Assembly: GCA_963700735.1 (NCBI GenBank)
Contig: CAVOYR010000007.1
Span: forward strand, 248,001-312,000
DNA: 64,000 nt
Source: Anderseniella sp963700735
Lineage (GTDB): Bacteria > Pseudomonadota > Alphaproteobacteria > Rhizobiales > Aestuariivirgaceae
Direction of reading: 5' to 3'
Shown in pieces: positions 8,510 to 18,182 of the stretch. The notes beneath the pieces are model-generated. The model did no database searches and was not told where the DNA came from. It worked only from the letters and a program-made list of their open reading frames with translations. Position numbers and translations under genes: made by a program. Numbering within the stretch: position 1 is the first letter of the stretch; each line of letters starts with the position of its first letter.

Positions 8510-8713
8510 TGATCCCCAAAAACTGGACCGTTCATAGTTGGAGTTTTCCGCTGTAATTTCCCGGCTGGGAGAAGGAGCGGAAGCGATGAAGGCATCGAAG
8601 TTTTCGGGGATCAGAGCAGAGCGCATAGAGGCAGTCATCCAGAGGCAGCAGGGTATACTTGCGGAAAGCGCCGATGCCCTTACAGCAGATTGGCGGGTTC
8701 AGGATCTAAGTCT
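8510..8713 (+). mobile_element. IS3-family 5' fragment
   Basis: The sequence opens with TGATCCCCAAAAACTGGACC, typical of terminal repeats of IS3-family (IS407-like) elements. About 75 bp later an orfA-like start at 8586 reads MKASKFS and then IEAVIQRQQG. The orfA helix-turn-helix is lost and no orfB follows before the cupin gene. It truncates the dehydrogenase relic on its left. Confidence 0.65.
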
Positions 8714-9454
8714 TTACCTGACGCAGGCTTCAATGAGGCGGACGCTGCCGCTTGTTTTCCAGGAGACAGTCAAGCCCCTGGGCACGAAGAAGACGTCTCC
8801 CGGGCCAAACTGCTCCGAACGGCCGTCTTGGGTGGTGCATGTCAGAGCCCCCTCCAGTACGTACGTGAAACGGTGTTCAGTGGCCGGGGAGGGTTCCTGT
8901 GATACGGCATCGATGCGCCGCAGGTTCACATGCATGTTGCCGGCGTCGTTGACGAACAGCTGCCTTCTCTTTCCGCTTGCAGCAGGCCAGCCATCGTCCT
9001 CCCGATCATGTTCTGTCAGGTCTAGGGATGGATCAGCGACGATGACTGCTCCCTCCGCGTCGGGCAGGGACGGCCGCGGAACTTCCGGATCGGAGAGCAA
9101 CAGGTAGAACTTCTTCAGATAGCCGGCCTGCATCCAGCTCATCGGTGCGCCGTTGCGGAATGCGACTGCCTGACTGGTCTGGGCGGGCACACCGCGCCCG
9201 GCACCGTCGATCATGGCGAAGGCGCCTTCCAGAACGACGATGAATTCGTCACCCGGATAGGGGCCGAAGGCTTCCTGCATGCTTGTGGTTTCCCATATGC
9301 CCACGGTCAGACCAATCCCGGGCTCCTCGAAGTAGATGTAGTAGCCTTGTGACGGGAGCTCCGACTGGAAATCTTCCGGATCGAGGTCGAGCGGGGAAAG
9401 GCCGATGCCGCCCGGTCCGTTCGGTTCCAGCCTGATAAGGGTCGGTTGGGTCAT
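8714..9454 (-). CDS. Bicupin protein (cupin_3-like)
   Basis: 246 aa with two cupin folds. The first, about residues 60-130, includes YPGDEFIVVLEGAFAMID; the second, about 165-240, includes HRFTYVLEGALTC and FGPGDVFFVPRGLTVSW. The double arrangement resembles the cupin_3/ureidoglycine aminohydrolase-like group. Such proteins bind small substrates, often with a metal, but few metal-ligand histidines are visible here. It is the last gene of the leftward amine operon, 16 bp after the preceding stop, so it probably handles a product of the flavoenzymes upstream. The reaction is unknown. Confidence 0.8.
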   Translation of the reverse strand: MTQPTLIRLEPNGPGGIGLSPLDLDPEDFQSELPSQGYYIYFEEPGIGLTVGIWETTSMQEAFGPYPGDEFIVVLEGAFAMIDGAGRGVPAQTSQAVAFRNGAPMSWMQAGYLKKFYLLLSDPEVPRPSLPDAEGAVIVADPSLDLTEHDREDDGWPAASGKRRQLFVNDAGNMHVNLRRIDAVSQEPSPATEHRFTYVLEGALTCTTQDGRSEQFGPGDVFFVPRGLTVSWKTSGSVRLIEACVR

Positions 9455-9470
9455 CGCAGTCTCCTTCTCG

Positions 9471-12041
9471 TCAGCCTCGGGCGGTGGGCTCTATTGGGGT
9501 TGCGGGAACTGCCAGGAAAGTTTGCAGCGGCATGGTGCTGCCGGGATCGCCTGCAGCGTCGCGTTCCAGAAACTCGATCGTGACGACCTCGTGTTCGGTC
9601 ACCCGCCTCAGAACCCCGCGATCCGCCGGAGGAGCCATCGCTTCCAGCTCCTCAAACTCGGGGATATAGGCAGGAAAGCGCTGAAGCATGTAGGCGATGA
9701 GGCCATAATAGTTGCCGGCCCATTTGGCGGCAAGTTCACGCCCTTCGGCGGCCAGGTCCGCGGTTGTGCGCACGTTCAGCCCGTGCTTGTCGATAAGCGG
9801 GCGAACGATCTCGGCCGTGTGCCTCTCCACCTCGGCAAGCAGCATCAGCTTGTCGCGCCGGGGGCCCTCGAACATCCCGGCCAGCGCGCGGTACCACGCC
9901 TCGCCGCTGACTTCCTCCTCATAGGCGGTGACGAGACCTGAGAAGTAATCTTTGGCGGCTCGTGCGCCTGCCTCCGCAGGCAACACAGCACCCACGTCCG
10001 GCCGGTCGTGTATCATCGGTTCGTCGATATCGACGGCTTCGCCCAGTTCCTCGCCGTAGCGGTGGCCGGCATAGACAGCAGCTGCGATGATCGCAGGCGC
10101 ATCCACGTCGCCAATACGGTCGAGCGTGAAGGGCAGCTTCGAGGCGTCGCCGTCTACCGTGGCCAGGATTTCGTGATAGAGCGCGTCATTGGCGCTGCGT
10201 TGCGTGACCAGCACTACTGCCGCAACGTCGATCCTGCGCTCGCGTTCAGAGTAAACGCACTCGAGTGTTGCCGTCTTGCCATCGAACCCGGTCAGGCTGT
10301 GCGCCGTCACGATCTCGACGCCAAGCGACATCAGATGCGTGCGTATGCGCCAGCGTTCCGAGGTCTTTTCGGCCCAAAGCGAGACGCTGTCCTCTTCGGT
10401 TACATAGGTGACCGGATAGCCCGCGCCAGCCACGGCCTCCGCGATGACCCCCGCAATATAGTAGTTGTCCCCGTCGAAGATCACCGTCGGGCCTTCCGGC
10501 AGGCGGCCATCCATGATGTCGTCCGGGGTGAGGACGCTGGCACCATTGGAGGCAATGTCGACATAGGTCTTGCCGTCGAAGACGTCACGGCGCCAGGTTG
10601 CGCCGGTGGCAATGGCAACGTGATCGGCACCGACATCGAAAACGTCCTGCGCCTTCATCCGGCTTTCGCGGAACACCTCGACATTGGGCATTTTCGCAAG
10701 CTGCTGTTCACGGTAGTCACGGACGCGGATGTATTCGCTCATCCCCGGCAACGAAGCTTCACGCGTGACGCGCCCGCCGAGATCACGGGTCGCCTCTGCC
10801 AGCATTACCGAACAACCCCGCAATCCCAGCGTGCGTGCAGCCTCCAGCCCCGCCGGACCGGCGCCGACAATCAGGACCGAGGCGTTCGAGGGCGCCGGAC
10901 GGGCCGTCTCGGGATGCCAGCCCTTGCGCCATTCCTCACCCATCGTTGGGTTCTGGGTGCAGCGGATCGGCGTGCCGGTACTGTCGCCGGCGTAGCAGAT
11001 GTTGCAGCCGATGCACTCGCGGATATCTTCGAGCCGCCCTTCCTCGATCTTCTTCGGCAGAAACGGATCGGCAATTGAAGGGCGTGCAGCCCCGATCATG
11101 TCGGTGATGCCGCGTTTGATCTGGCTGACCATGGTGTCGGGCGAAGTGAACCGGCCAACCGTGACCACGGGTTTGGTGGTCACCGACTTGACCCAGTGCA
11201 TGTAGGGTTCCAGCGCGGCTTCCTTGGTGAACCGGCTGACACCCATTTCCAGCGTGTAGTCGGCGATGTTGATATCCCAGAGGTCGGGGAGTTCGGCGAG
11301 CCTCTCGAACATTTCCCGGCGCTCACCATGGTTGGGCTGACCATCTTCGCCAATGGTCTCGTCGGCCTTGAAGCGCACGGCAACTGCGCAGCGGTCACCT
11401 ACCGCCTCCTTGGTTTCCTCGATCAGCTCGCGCACCAGCCGGATGCGGTTCTCAAGGCTGCCACCGTATTCATCCGTGCGGATGTTCATTTTCGGATCTA
11501 GGAAATTGGCCAGCAGATAGCCATGAGTTGCGTAGACGTAAACCACGTCGAAGCCAGCATCCCGTGCCCGAAGCGCTGCCTTGCGATGCCAACGGCGGAG
11601 GTTGGCAATGTCCGTCTTGTCCATGGCGCGGGTCTGGAAGGGCATGCCGGCACTATTCGGCAGGCTGGCCACATCCATGGACGGCAGGCGTGTCATCAGG
11701 TTTGCCGAGCGCACACCGGAGTACCAGAGCTCGGCGCCTGCAAGCGACCCGTATTCGTGCACCATGTCGGTCATCAATGAATGTGCACGGATGTCGCTAT
11801 CGTCCCAGAGCGAGGCCGAGACATGCGGCAGGTCGTCGGAGCTTGGGTGAATGGAGTTGTACTCAGTGCAGATGACACCCCAACCCCCCTCAGCCTTCAT
11901 ACGCCGCATGTGGGCAAGGGTGTTGGGCCGCAAGTAACCCATGCCGGTGCAGTGCGGCACCTGGTAGAAGCGGTTCTTCGCGGTCACGGGGCCAAGGCGG
12001 ATCGGCTCGAAAAGCGGCGCGTAGCGAGGGTCAAGTGCCAT
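9471..12041 (-). CDS. TMADH-like iron-sulphur flavoprotein with C-terminal helical extension
   Basis: 856 aa from ATG 12041. This start puts MALDPRY in register with trimethylamine dehydrogenase; longer TTG/ATG starts exist upstream. The N-terminal TIM barrel (1-~340) has VPHC with Cys at position 31, the cysteinyl-FMN site (Cys30 of mature TMADH), and the equivalent of Tyr60 is Tyr. CIGCNIC with a later Cys in PIRCTQNP ligates a 4Fe-4S cluster. A FAD/NAD-type domain follows (VGAGPAGLEAAR). The last ~185 residues, absent from TMADH, look like a four-helix ferritin-like bundle (EEEVSGEAWY, EVERHTAEI, TEHEVVTIEFLE). The likely role is oxidative N-demethylation of a methylated amine. The extension is unusual. 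Confidence 0.88.
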   Translation of the reverse strand: MALDPRYAPLFEPIRLGPVTAKNRFYQVPHCTGMGYLRPNTLAHMRRMKAEGGWGVICTEYNSIHPSSDDLPHVSASLWDDSDIRAHSLMTDMVHEYGSLAGAELWYSGVRSANLMTRLPSMDVASLPNSAGMPFQTRAMDKTDIANLRRWHRKAALRARDAGFDVVYVYATHGYLLANFLDPKMNIRTDEYGGSLENRIRLVRELIEETKEAVGDRCAVAVRFKADETIGEDGQPNHGERREMFERLAELPDLWDINIADYTLEMGVSRFTKEAALEPYMHWVKSVTTKPVVTVGRFTSPDTMVSQIKRGITDMIGAARPSIADPFLPKKIEEGRLEDIRECIGCNICYAGDSTGTPIRCTQNPTMGEEWRKGWHPETARPAPSNASVLIVGAGPAGLEAARTLGLRGCSVMLAEATRDLGGRVTREASLPGMSEYIRVRDYREQQLAKMPNVEVFRESRMKAQDVFDVGADHVAIATGATWRRDVFDGKTYVDIASNGASVLTPDDIMDGRLPEGPTVIFDGDNYYIAGVIAEAVAGAGYPVTYVTEEDSVSLWAEKTSERWRIRTHLMSLGVEIVTAHSLTGFDGKTATLECVYSERERRIDVAAVVLVTQRSANDALYHEILATVDGDASKLPFTLDRIGDVDAPAIIAAAVYAGHRYGEELGEAVDIDEPMIHDRPDVGAVLPAEAGARAAKDYFSGLVTAYEEEVSGEAWYRALAGMFEGPRRDKLMLLAEVERHTAEIVRPLIDKHGLNVRTTADLAAEGRELAAKWAGNYYGLIAYMLQRFPAYIPEFEELEAMAPPADRGVLRRVTEHEVVTIEFLERDAAGDPGSTMPLQTFLAVPATPIEPTARG

Positions 12042-12096
12042 TGGGGGTCGTCTCATTGGGTAAGTTGAAGTGGCCAATCATGTTGATGTCTCCGGC

Positions 12097-14187
12097 TTAG
12101 TCTGCGGCCAGGGCCGGAAGTTCCCGGCGGAACGGGACGTCGTCGGTTTGCGGTTCGCCCAGTTCCCGGGCATAGCGGTGGCCGGCATACACGGTAGCCG
12201 CAATGGTGCCGGGGGCAAGGCAGTCTCCTATACGAACGAGGCTCTTCGGCCCCTCCCGGTCTTTCAGCAGGCTTGTGAGTTCGTGAAACAGCGCATCTTC
12301 GGGCAACCGCATGGTCACCGGCACAAAGGTTGCGCACGGCAGGTCATGCTCACGGTCGGTGTAAACGCACGAGAGCGTAATGGTGTCGTTTCCGACTTTG
12401 GCAACCGAGTGAAGGGGCACGATACGTACGCCTGCCTCGATAAGTCCTTCCTGGATACGCGACTGTTCGAGCGTGTGCTCGGTCCATTCAGCTACAATGG
12501 CCGCAGGTGTCACGAATGTGACGTCGAGGCCTCTGGCACTCAGCAACTCCGCCATGACACTGCCCATGTAGTAGTGATCGTCATCGAAGATCACGACTGG
12601 CCCTTCAACCTGAGTTCCTGCTGCTACCGCGTCAGGGGTGGCAACCCGGGCACCGTTGGCAATCTCAAGCGGCTTGACCACAGCCCGGCCAACACCGTTC
12701 GCGACCCAGCGGGAACCAGTGGCGATCGCTATGTGATCGGCGCCGAACTGAAGTGCCTCTTCGGCGCTCAGGCGGCTACCCACGTAGGTCTCCACCATAG
12801 CCATCTGCGATAACTGGTAGGTGCGGTAGTCAGCGACCCTCTTCCATGCGCTCAACCCTGGAAGACCCGCCTCGACAAGCACGCGGCCTCCCAGCTCCGG
12901 TCTTGCCTCGGAAAGAGTGACCCGGTAGCCGCGCTGGCCCAGCGCACGCGCGGCCTCAAGGCCCGCCGGGCCACCGCCGACGATCAGCACCGACTCGTCT
13001 GCCGTTCGTGGAGCGATCGTTTCGGGGTGCCAGCCGCGGCGCCATTCCTCGCCCATTGTCGGGTTCTGGGTGCAGCGCATTGGCACGCTGTGGAAATCGG
13101 CGGTAACGCAAATGTTGCAGCCGATGCATTCGCGGATGTCCTCGACCCGGCCTTCCTCGATCTTCTTCGGCAGGAACGGGTCGGCAATCGACGGCCGCGC
13201 CGCGCCGATCAGGTCGAGGGCACCGGTCTTGATCAGCCGAACCATGGTGTCTGGTGAGGTGTAACGACCGACACCTACAACCGGTTTCTGCGTAACCTTC
13301 TTGACGAAGGAGACATAGCTGTCCTGGAAGCCTTCAGGCGCGAAGCGCGAGGTCATGCTGTCGTTTTCCCAGCCGCTGACATTCACATCCCACAGGTCCG
13401 GGAGTTCGGAAAGCATCTCGACCACATCACGGCCCTCGCCGTCGCAGGTCAATCCGCCCTCGCCAACCATCTCCTCGACCCCAAAGCGGATCGCGATGGC
13501 GCAAGTGTCACCCACTGCCTCACGCGTCTCGTCCAGAACTTCGCGCAGCAGCCGGACGCGGTTTTCAAGCGACCCGCCATAGGCGTCGGCCCGGTCGTTG
13601 ACCTGCCGTGACAGGAACTGCGACAGCACGTTCAGGCCATGTCCAGCATAGACATAGACAATATCGAAGCCTGCAGACTTGGCCCGCTTTGCCGCATCGA
13701 CGTACCAGCGGCGCACGTCGCGGATGTCGCTCAAGCCCATGGCCCGGGCCTGAACCGGTTCGAGATAGCTGACGGGCCGGTGCGATGGCCCCATCGGAAT
13801 TTCACGGCTATACCGGTTTGGCGTTGTCATGCCGTCAAAGCAGGGTTCGATCCCGGCCAGGCTGCCATGCTCGTGGATCTTGTCAGTCATCTTGCGGAAA
13901 ACAGGAATGTCGCGGTCGTCCCACAGCCGGCCCTCGATCACCGGGCTCAATTCCGAGCGGTGGGTGATCTCGACTTGCTCGGTACAGACCACGGCCCAGC
14001 CGCCTTCTGCCTTGACGCCGCGCATCTCGGCCATGGACGAGGGGTACTGATGGCCCATCCCGTTGCAATGCGGAACCTGGAAGAACCGGTTCCGCGCCGT
14101 GACCGGACCAATCCTCACCGGTTCGAACAGGACGTCGAAACGCGCGTCCCGTGCAGGCCGGACGGCCTCGGTGCCGTGCTTGTTCAT
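12097..14187 (-). CDS. DMADH/TMADH-like iron-sulphur flavoprotein
   Basis: 696 aa from ATG 14187, with AGGAGG upstream and an ATGA overlap with the amine oxidase stop. It has the TMADH layout: TIM barrel with VPHC (Cys41, the cysteinyl-FMN position), 4Fe-4S motif CIGCNIC plus PMRCTQNP, and a C-terminal nucleotide-binding part (VGGGPAGLEAAR). Where TMADH has Tyr60 this protein has Gln (CTEQ). Gln at that site is known from dimethylamine dehydrogenase and favours secondary over tertiary amines. The YVYAGH segment keeps the Tyr/His pair of the active site. It and its 856-aa neighbour may act in successive demethylations. The substrate is inferred from family only. Confidence 0.9.
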   Translation of the reverse strand: MNKHGTEAVRPARDARFDVLFEPVRIGPVTARNRFFQVPHCNGMGHQYPSSMAEMRGVKAEGGWAVVCTEQVEITHRSELSPVIEGRLWDDRDIPVFRKMTDKIHEHGSLAGIEPCFDGMTTPNRYSREIPMGPSHRPVSYLEPVQARAMGLSDIRDVRRWYVDAAKRAKSAGFDIVYVYAGHGLNVLSQFLSRQVNDRADAYGGSLENRVRLLREVLDETREAVGDTCAIAIRFGVEEMVGEGGLTCDGEGRDVVEMLSELPDLWDVNVSGWENDSMTSRFAPEGFQDSYVSFVKKVTQKPVVGVGRYTSPDTMVRLIKTGALDLIGAARPSIADPFLPKKIEEGRVEDIRECIGCNICVTADFHSVPMRCTQNPTMGEEWRRGWHPETIAPRTADESVLIVGGGPAGLEAARALGQRGYRVTLSEARPELGGRVLVEAGLPGLSAWKRVADYRTYQLSQMAMVETYVGSRLSAEEALQFGADHIAIATGSRWVANGVGRAVVKPLEIANGARVATPDAVAAGTQVEGPVVIFDDDHYYMGSVMAELLSARGLDVTFVTPAAIVAEWTEHTLEQSRIQEGLIEAGVRIVPLHSVAKVGNDTITLSCVYTDREHDLPCATFVPVTMRLPEDALFHELTSLLKDREGPKSLVRIGDCLAPGTIAATVYAGHRYARELGEPQTDDVPFRRELPALAAD

Positions 14188-15563
14188 GGCCGCACCTCCT
14201 GTTGCGATCCTTTGCGCGGTGCATGACGGGCATCGCAGGCGCCGCACGTCCCGGCCAGACGGCCCAGCACCTGCGCTGCAGCCTGGACACCGCTGAGATG
14301 AGCACCGGCGAACAGCGCAGGCAGATCAGGAGAAGTTGCTTCTCCCGCGAAGTAGAGGCGATCGGCTAGCGGCTCGGCCAATACTTCGCGACTGCCTGCG
14401 CCGCCCGGGAGTAGTGCCGAGTAGGCGCCTTCGCAGTTGGGATCTTCTGCCCACCCGGTAAAGACCGAGGACGTCAAGTGCTTGCGAGCATCAGAGCCGA
14501 CTGCGCGAACGAACTCTTCGACAGCGAAATCGATTGCCGCCGCCTCGCCTTGTTTCGCAATCTCCCAACCAAAGCTTCCACCAACGAAACCCACGACATA
14601 GTCATGCCCGGTCGGGAAACTGAGAAACTGACATTGTTCCCTTGCATCGGATCCGCTCTTGAGAACCGTTGTGAGGGCGCTGTCGGCAAGCCCAAATCTT
14701 TCGCCGTCGAAGCGTAGCCCGATCTTTTCCAGCAGCCCCATCGGAAGGTGCTCGATGGCCGAGAGTTTTTCTTCCGGCAGTTCTGGAACAAAACGGATAT
14801 GCCTGGCAGCCAGAACGCCAACGGGCACGGTCAGAATGCAAGCAGTTGCAGTAATGGTGCCGGAAGAGGTTTCAATCCTTACGCCGCCGCCACTCCAGTC
14901 GATGGCGTGAACCTTGGTGGAGAGAGAAACCGGAATGTCCGCTCCATAACGCGCTGCCAACTCGCCCAAACCATCACGTACCAGATAGTCAACCTCGTAG
15001 TCCGCATAGGCGTTGTAGTCCGCAGCCGACAAATGGTCCAAATCAACCCCAAAATCTAGCGGGCCAAACCAGGCAGCTGCAGTTTCAAACCATGGCCAGG
15101 TCTTGTCGACCAGCGAGCCGACTGAAACATCGCCGGACGCACTGTCAGCAGCCGCTTCGATCTTGCCGAACGTTGACCAGTATTGCCGTGCTTGTGCCGT
15201 GGCCGCGCGGGTGCCGTTGCGATAGACCTGCTCATTGGCCCCACTGAACTTTTCAAGCCTCATTCCGTTGGCCTGCGCCAGGGCGATGTGTGGCAGATCG
15301 CTTGGGCCCTGCAGCCACTGGCAGCCATGGTCGAACGGCTGGCCGAGGGATCGGCTTTCGGTATACGCGCGTCCGCCGATCCGGTTGCGCGCCTCGACGA
15401 CCACCACTGTCTTGCCCGCGGCCATCAATACGCGTGCTGCCGCAAGCCCGGCCGCACCGGCGCCGATGATGACGGCATCGGGCGCCGTTGGAAGCGCCTG
15501 GCTTAGTCCCCCGCTGGCCATGGTCATGGTCAGGCCTGCGATGAATGATCTGCGATCAATCAT
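14184..15563 (-). CDS. Flavin monoamine oxidase-like enzyme with Tat-type signal
   Basis: 459 aa from ATG 15563. The N-terminus DRRSFIAGLTMTMASGG looks like a twin-arginine signal, so the enzyme may act in the periplasm with FAD bound. The FAD dinucleotide site IIGAGAAGLAAARVL is near residues 32-46, followed by EARNRIGGRAYT and the C-terminal FAD contact LYFAGEATS, all typical of amine oxidases. It oxidises a primary, secondary or polyamine to imine/aldehyde with hydrogen peroxide. Both ends overlap their neighbours by ATGA, upstream with the TetR gene and downstream with the dehydrogenase, showing translational coupling inside the operon. Confidence 0.9.
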   Translation of the reverse strand: MIDRRSFIAGLTMTMASGGLSQALPTAPDAVIIGAGAAGLAAARVLMAAGKTVVVVEARNRIGGRAYTESRSLGQPFDHGCQWLQGPSDLPHIALAQANGMRLEKFSGANEQVYRNGTRAATAQARQYWSTFGKIEAAADSASGDVSVGSLVDKTWPWFETAAAWFGPLDFGVDLDHLSAADYNAYADYEVDYLVRDGLGELAARYGADIPVSLSTKVHAIDWSGGGVRIETSSGTITATACILTVPVGVLAARHIRFVPELPEEKLSAIEHLPMGLLEKIGLRFDGERFGLADSALTTVLKSGSDAREQCQFLSFPTGHDYVVGFVGGSFGWEIAKQGEAAAIDFAVEEFVRAVGSDARKHLTSSVFTGWAEDPNCEGAYSALLPGGAGSREVLAEPLADRLYFAGEATSPDLPALFAGAHLSGVQAAAQVLGRLAGTCGACDARHAPRKGSQQEVRP

Positions 15564-16228
15564 TCCCCTCTTTCCTTGCAGGCCGGTGCGGGACACCGCG
15601 CCACATGGCCGGGAAAACTGCGGGCAAGCAAGTCACGGACCTGCGCAATAGCCACGCCGGGCGTTATGTCCCTGGGATAGAGCAGGATCGACAGCCACAG
15701 GCCGTCGGCCATCGTTTCGATTGCATCGGCCAACGCACCCGGGTTGATGTCGTCATATCCCCCGGCCGCTACAAGCTCAGCGCAGATCTCGGCGAATGCG
15801 TCGGCCCGCTCGTTGTCGAAGCCGCCAACGATTTCGCGATAGACCGCGCGGAAGTGGGCATCGCCGAAGAAGGCGAACCACGATGCAATCATGGCGCGAT
15901 TGCAGATCGAAGGATCGAACAGGCTGTCGGCCAGCCGGGTCAGCCGTTCTTGCGGGGGTAGATCGGTTGCGCAGTAGATCGGAAACCAAACGTCCCGGAC
16001 GCTTTCCGCCAAGTACTGCAGCGTTGCCCGCAACAGGTTCTCCTTGCCGCCAAACTGTTGCGCTACGATGCCCACCGACAGGCCGGCACGCTGCGTGACC
16101 TCCGCGACCGTCAGGCGGGCCAGGCCCACTTCCGCGATCGCCTCTATAGCGGCATCGGTAAGTTGCCGCCGACGTTCCTCCGGTGACGCATATCGTGCGG
16201 AGGTCAGGTTCGAGTCTGTTCCGGGCAT
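15560..16228 (-). CDS. BetI-like TetR-family regulator
   Basis: 222 aa. The N-terminal TetR helix-turn-helix spans about 20-65 (LTVAEVTQRAGLSVGIVAQQFGGKENLL). The ligand-binding part contains ASWFAFFGDAHFRAV and IETMADGLWLSILL, which resemble BetI, the choline/betaine-pathway repressor. It sits mid-operon between importer and enzyme genes, with an ATGA overlap to the amine oxidase. Its probable operator is the palindrome at 20372-20395 before the first gene of the operon, implying autoregulated, substrate-induced expression. The ligand is probably a quaternary or methylated amine, inferred from similarity and context. Confidence 0.88.
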   Translation of the reverse strand: MPGTDSNLTSARYASPEERRRQLTDAAIEAIAEVGLARLTVAEVTQRAGLSVGIVAQQFGGKENLLRATLQYLAESVRDVWFPIYCATDLPPQERLTRLADSLFDPSICNRAMIASWFAFFGDAHFRAVYREIVGGFDNERADAFAEICAELVAAGGYDDINPGALADAIETMADGLWLSILLYPRDITPGVAIAQVRDLLARSFPGHVARCPAPACKERGE

Positions 16229-16265
16229 TTCGTTTTCCAGTTCGGAAGGGAGGGTGTTTACCGTG

Positions 16266-17359
16266 CTAGGTGGGTTCGAAAAAGATCAAGTCACTGTCAT
16301 AACAGTCAAGCCAGATCGAACTGCCGTCGGCCACGGCCGAGCCATCGTCAGGCAACGAGACGATGACAAACTCCCTGCATCCGTCTGCATCGATGCGAAG
16401 GAGGCTGCGTTCGCCCAGATAGGTACGTGACCGGACCTTGCCCGAGACCGAACTCCTGGAAGGCCGGGCAATGGACGGCGCAACGGTAATGCGTTCGGGG
16501 CGCACGGCGACACACAGGCGCCGGCCAAGATGCTCTGGCACCGCCGCCGCCGACAGGCGCCTGCGGCCCAACCCCTCCACGTCGACAACGACATGCCCGT
16601 TCGTACGTTCGACGACCTGAGCGTCGAGAAAGTTCATGTTGCCGATGAAAGCTGCCACGGCTCGCGTACTGGGACGCTCGTAGAGGCCGGTTGCGGGCGT
16701 ATCGACCTGCAGGACTTTCCCACCGGCCATGACGCGCAATCCGGTCCGACAGCGTCAGCGCCTCTTCCTGATCATGCGTGACGAAGACGAAGGTGATCCC
16801 GACGGTGCGCTGCAGGCGCGCAGCTCAAGCTGCATCTGTTCGCGCAACTGCTTGTCGAGCGCGCCGAGCGGTTCGTCCAGCAGCAATACCTTGGGCCGCA
16901 GGATCAGTGCGCGCGCCAGCGCGATCCGTTGGCGCTGCCCGCCTGACAGCTCGTTGCGCTCTGCGTTTGCCATAGCCCGGCAACTTGATCAGATCCAGCA
17001 TCTCGTCGACCTGGCGCTTGTTCGCGCCGCGATAGCTTCCCGCCTGCGCAGGCCATAGGCGATGTTGTCGCGCACGTTCAGGTGCGGGAAGATCGCGTAG
17101 TTCTGGAAGACCATGTTGACCGGCCGTCGGTGTGGCGGCACGACGGTCATCGGCTGGCCGTCGATGTAGATCTCGCCCGCGTTGTGCTCTCAAACCCGGC
17201 AATCATGCTCAGAAGCGTTGTCTTGCCCGCATCCGGACGCGCCGAGCAGCGAGAAGAACTCACCCGCGCCGATATCGATCGACACGTCGTCGACCGCCTG
17301 GAAACGTCCCGAAGAGCTTGTGACGTTGCGGATCGAGATAAGGCGTGCTCGCGATTCAT
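16266..17359 (-). pseudogene. PotA-like ABC ATPase, multiple frameshifts
   Basis: Reading through all frames from ATG 17359 recovers a full polyamine-type ABC ATPase: Walker A SGCGKTT, Q-loop region VFQNYAIFPH, signature LSGGQRQRIALARAL, Walker B VLLLDEPLGALD, H-loop VTHDQEEAL, and a C-terminal TOBE-like part (VRPERITVAP). The frame is broken at no fewer than six places by apparent single-base gains or losses, near 17226, 17173, 17036, 16963, 16816 and 16733. Corrected residues are conserved, so either the DNA sequence is faulty here or the gene decayed very recently. In intact form it would energise the adjacent importer. Confidence 0.85.
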
Positions 17360-17371
17360 TGCGATCGCCTC

Positions 17372-18182
17372 TTAGCCAGGTTCATCGCGGCCGATCCGGC
17401 CGATCGACAGCGCTGCGAAGACTAGCAGGAAGGAAACAAGAGGATCAGCGACGAGAGCGCGAGCACCGATGGGAAACTCGCGCGGAAAGCGCAACTGCGA
17501 CCAGATGTACATCGGCAGGGTCGGGTCGGTGCCCGACAGGAAGAATGCCATGATGAACTCGTCGAAAGAGATCGTGAAGGTCAGCAGAAGGCTCGCCACC
17601 ACGCCCGGCAACACCATCGGGAAGGTCACCCGCCAGAAGGTCCACCAGCCGTTTTCGCCGAGATCGGCAGAGGCTTCCTCCATCGAGCGATCGAACCCTT
17701 CAAACCGCGGCAGCAGGGTTGCGACGGCGAAACGGCAGGCACACGATCAGGTGGCCGAGCGCCGACCGTGTAGAGCGACAGCGGCACGCCCGAGCCGGCT
17801 GATGAGCACCAGAAGCGCGACGCCGAAGATGATGCCGGGAACCACGAGCGGCATCATGATGAAGGTCACGATCGCGCTCTGTCCCGGCACTCGGTAACGG
17901 GTGATGGCGCGCGCCGCGAGACGCCCGAGGATCGTGGAGATCATCGACACCGACAGCGCCGACCCTGAACGCTGTTCCACAGCGCATCCCACAGCGGTTC
18001 CCGGTTCCAAAGCTGCGACGAACCATTGTCGGTGAACCCTGCCAGCGGAAAGCGCACATAGATCGAGTCGTTGAAGCTGAACAGCGGGATGAACAGGATC
18101 GGCACATAGAGGACGATCAGGAACGCCCACGCATAGATCGGCAGAACCCGGTTCGGACGCTTGATGTAGCGTGTGTGCTCAT
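17372..18182 (-). pseudogene. PotC-like ABC permease, frameshifted
   Basis: The start ATG 18182 overlaps the preceding permease stop by ATGA. The recovered protein includes FLIVLYVPILFIPLFSFND near the N-terminus, the EAA-type loop EASADLGENGWWTFWRVTFP and a final membrane region LVSFLLVFAALSI. It is an inner-membrane subunit of a spermidine/putrescine-type importer. Several one-base indels split it into at least four overlapping frames (for example around 18165, 17960, 17790 and 17700). The layout and residues otherwise match the family along the whole length. Confidence 0.82.

Noticed and set aside
7459..8556. A 365-codon plus-strand frame across the methyltransferase
   Set aside because: Most of it is antisense to the methyltransferase. 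Only the short dehydrogenase relic near 8318-8450, in a different frame, is meaningful.
10008..11078. A long plus-strand frame inside the TMADH-like gene
   Set aside because: Antisense to a clearly conserved flavoprotein gene; no protein family features.
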